A stretch of DNA of 64,000 bases. It comes from Marinifilum flexuosum (lineage in GTDB: Bacteria; Bacteroidota; Bacteroidia; Bacteroidales; Marinifilaceae). Location: contig NZ_RAPQ01000008.1 in assembly GCF_003610555.1 (NCBI RefSeq), forward strand, positions 1,790,490 through 1,854,489. Direction: 5' to 3'. Below the pieces are notes generated by a model that saw only the letters and a list, made by a program, of their open reading frames with translations, did not search any database and was not told the origin of the DNA. Of the stretch, positions 63,621 to 64,000 are shown in pieces. The number at the start of each line of letters is the position of its first letter. Position 1 is the stretch's first letter. Position numbers and translations under genes: made by a program.

Positions 63621-64000
63621 CTATTGCTGAAGAAGTCGGATAAGTTGTTGTCTATTTAAGATTTTAATATCTCTTCGATGCGTCTCAATTAATCCTTCCT
63701 GTTCCATTTCTTTTAAACTTCTTGCAAAGGATGGACGAGTCACTCCAAAAAACTGTGCCATTTCTGATTGTGATTTTGGTAGAGTAACTTGTTCTTTGTC
63801 TGGGGCAGCCAATTTTAAAATGTAGTTTGCCAATTTGCCTTTAATGGTTTTAAAATTTAAAAACATCAGTTTGTTGGCTAAAAACTGACTTCGATTTGAA
63901 ATTAGATTGAGATAATTAATAAGGAATACTTTATTCTTCTGAAACAAATCAACAACCGATTCTTTTGCCAAAGAGAAGATTTCTACATCCTCATTTGCCG
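63621..64000 (-). CDS. Crp/Fnr-type regulator, C-terminal part (cut by window edge)
   Basis: The frame is open to the right edge, so the sensor domain is outside the window. What is visible is the dimerisation helix and a winged helix-turn-helix with SEMAQFFGVTRPSFARSLKEMEQEGLI, as in the CRP/FNR family. It lies upstream of, and in the same direction as, the flavodiiron gene, separated by about 200 bases, so it may control it in response to oxygen or NO. Cysteines of an Fe-S cluster cannot be checked. Confidence 0.8.
   Translation of the reverse strand, partial: ANEDVEIFSLAKESVVDLFQKNKVFLINYLNLISNRSQFLANKLMFLNFKTIKGKLANYILKLAAPDKEQVTLPKSQSEMAQFFGVTRPSFARSLKEMEQEGLIETHRRDIKILNRQQLIRLLQQ

Overview
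The window is an AT-rich chromosome segment of a Bacteroidota bacterium, most likely a marine Marinilabiliales/Bacteroidales relative. This placement is inferred from gene families (DUF5686 with a CarboxypepD_reg-like domain, YCF48-like and M28 secreted proteins, short MoaA, a threonine-rich thr leader peptide) and from -7 promoter boxes of the TAnnTTTG type typical of this phylum. No 16S gene is present, so genus is not assigned.

Positions 1 to about 23400 look like accessory DNA. It starts with the end of a nuclease-like gene cut by the window edge. A minus-strand cassette (724-12822) of 15 genes follows. Most are small and membrane-associated. They include a GH108 endolysin with holin- and spanin-like neighbours, a transglutaminase-fold protein with an 11-arginine run, an ArdC-like zincin fused to a RecA-like ATPase, and a 1002-residue protein of about five repeats. 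No terminase, portal, tail, tape-measure or recognisable replication gene is visible. The cassette could be a tailless or membrane-containing phage-like element, or a reduced satellite, and it is the best candidate for something undescribed. Next to it, on the plus strand, is a four-gene defence operon (13062-21915): SNF2-like helicase, DUF4391-like protein, type III Mod and type III Res. A tyrosine integrase (21977-23176) then abuts tRNA-Ser(GGA), so the island was probably inserted at that tRNA with its far end outside the window.

From 23400 the content is core-like. A tRNA cluster (Ser-TGA twice, Tyr-GTA) sits beside a truncated RluA-family fragment. A molybdenum-cofactor operon (MobB-like, moeA, moaA, moaC, MOSC-Mog fusion) runs on the minus strand behind a structured leader whose last hairpin overlaps the ribosome-binding site. 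A cation-efflux (CDF) gene, a HAD phosphatase and a secreted protein follow. The threonine operon thrABC is preceded by a leader peptide with nine consecutive Thr codons. Then come HU, trmH, a LytTR response regulator, a class III aminotransferase, an M49 peptidase, a YCF48-like protein and an M28 peptidase.

The last third holds two small hypothetical genes, several repeat types (six tandem 41-bp units, a 28-bp palindrome, REP-like inverted repeats), a DUF5686 outer-membrane protein, htpG, a large PAS sensor kinase, a DEAD-box helicase, a class I aminotransferase, a tandem pair of beta-barrel-like secreted proteins, a flavodiiron protein and the end of a Crp/Fnr-type regulator cut by the right edge. 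Rho-independent terminators separate most units. All assignments come from reading the sequence; no database search was run.
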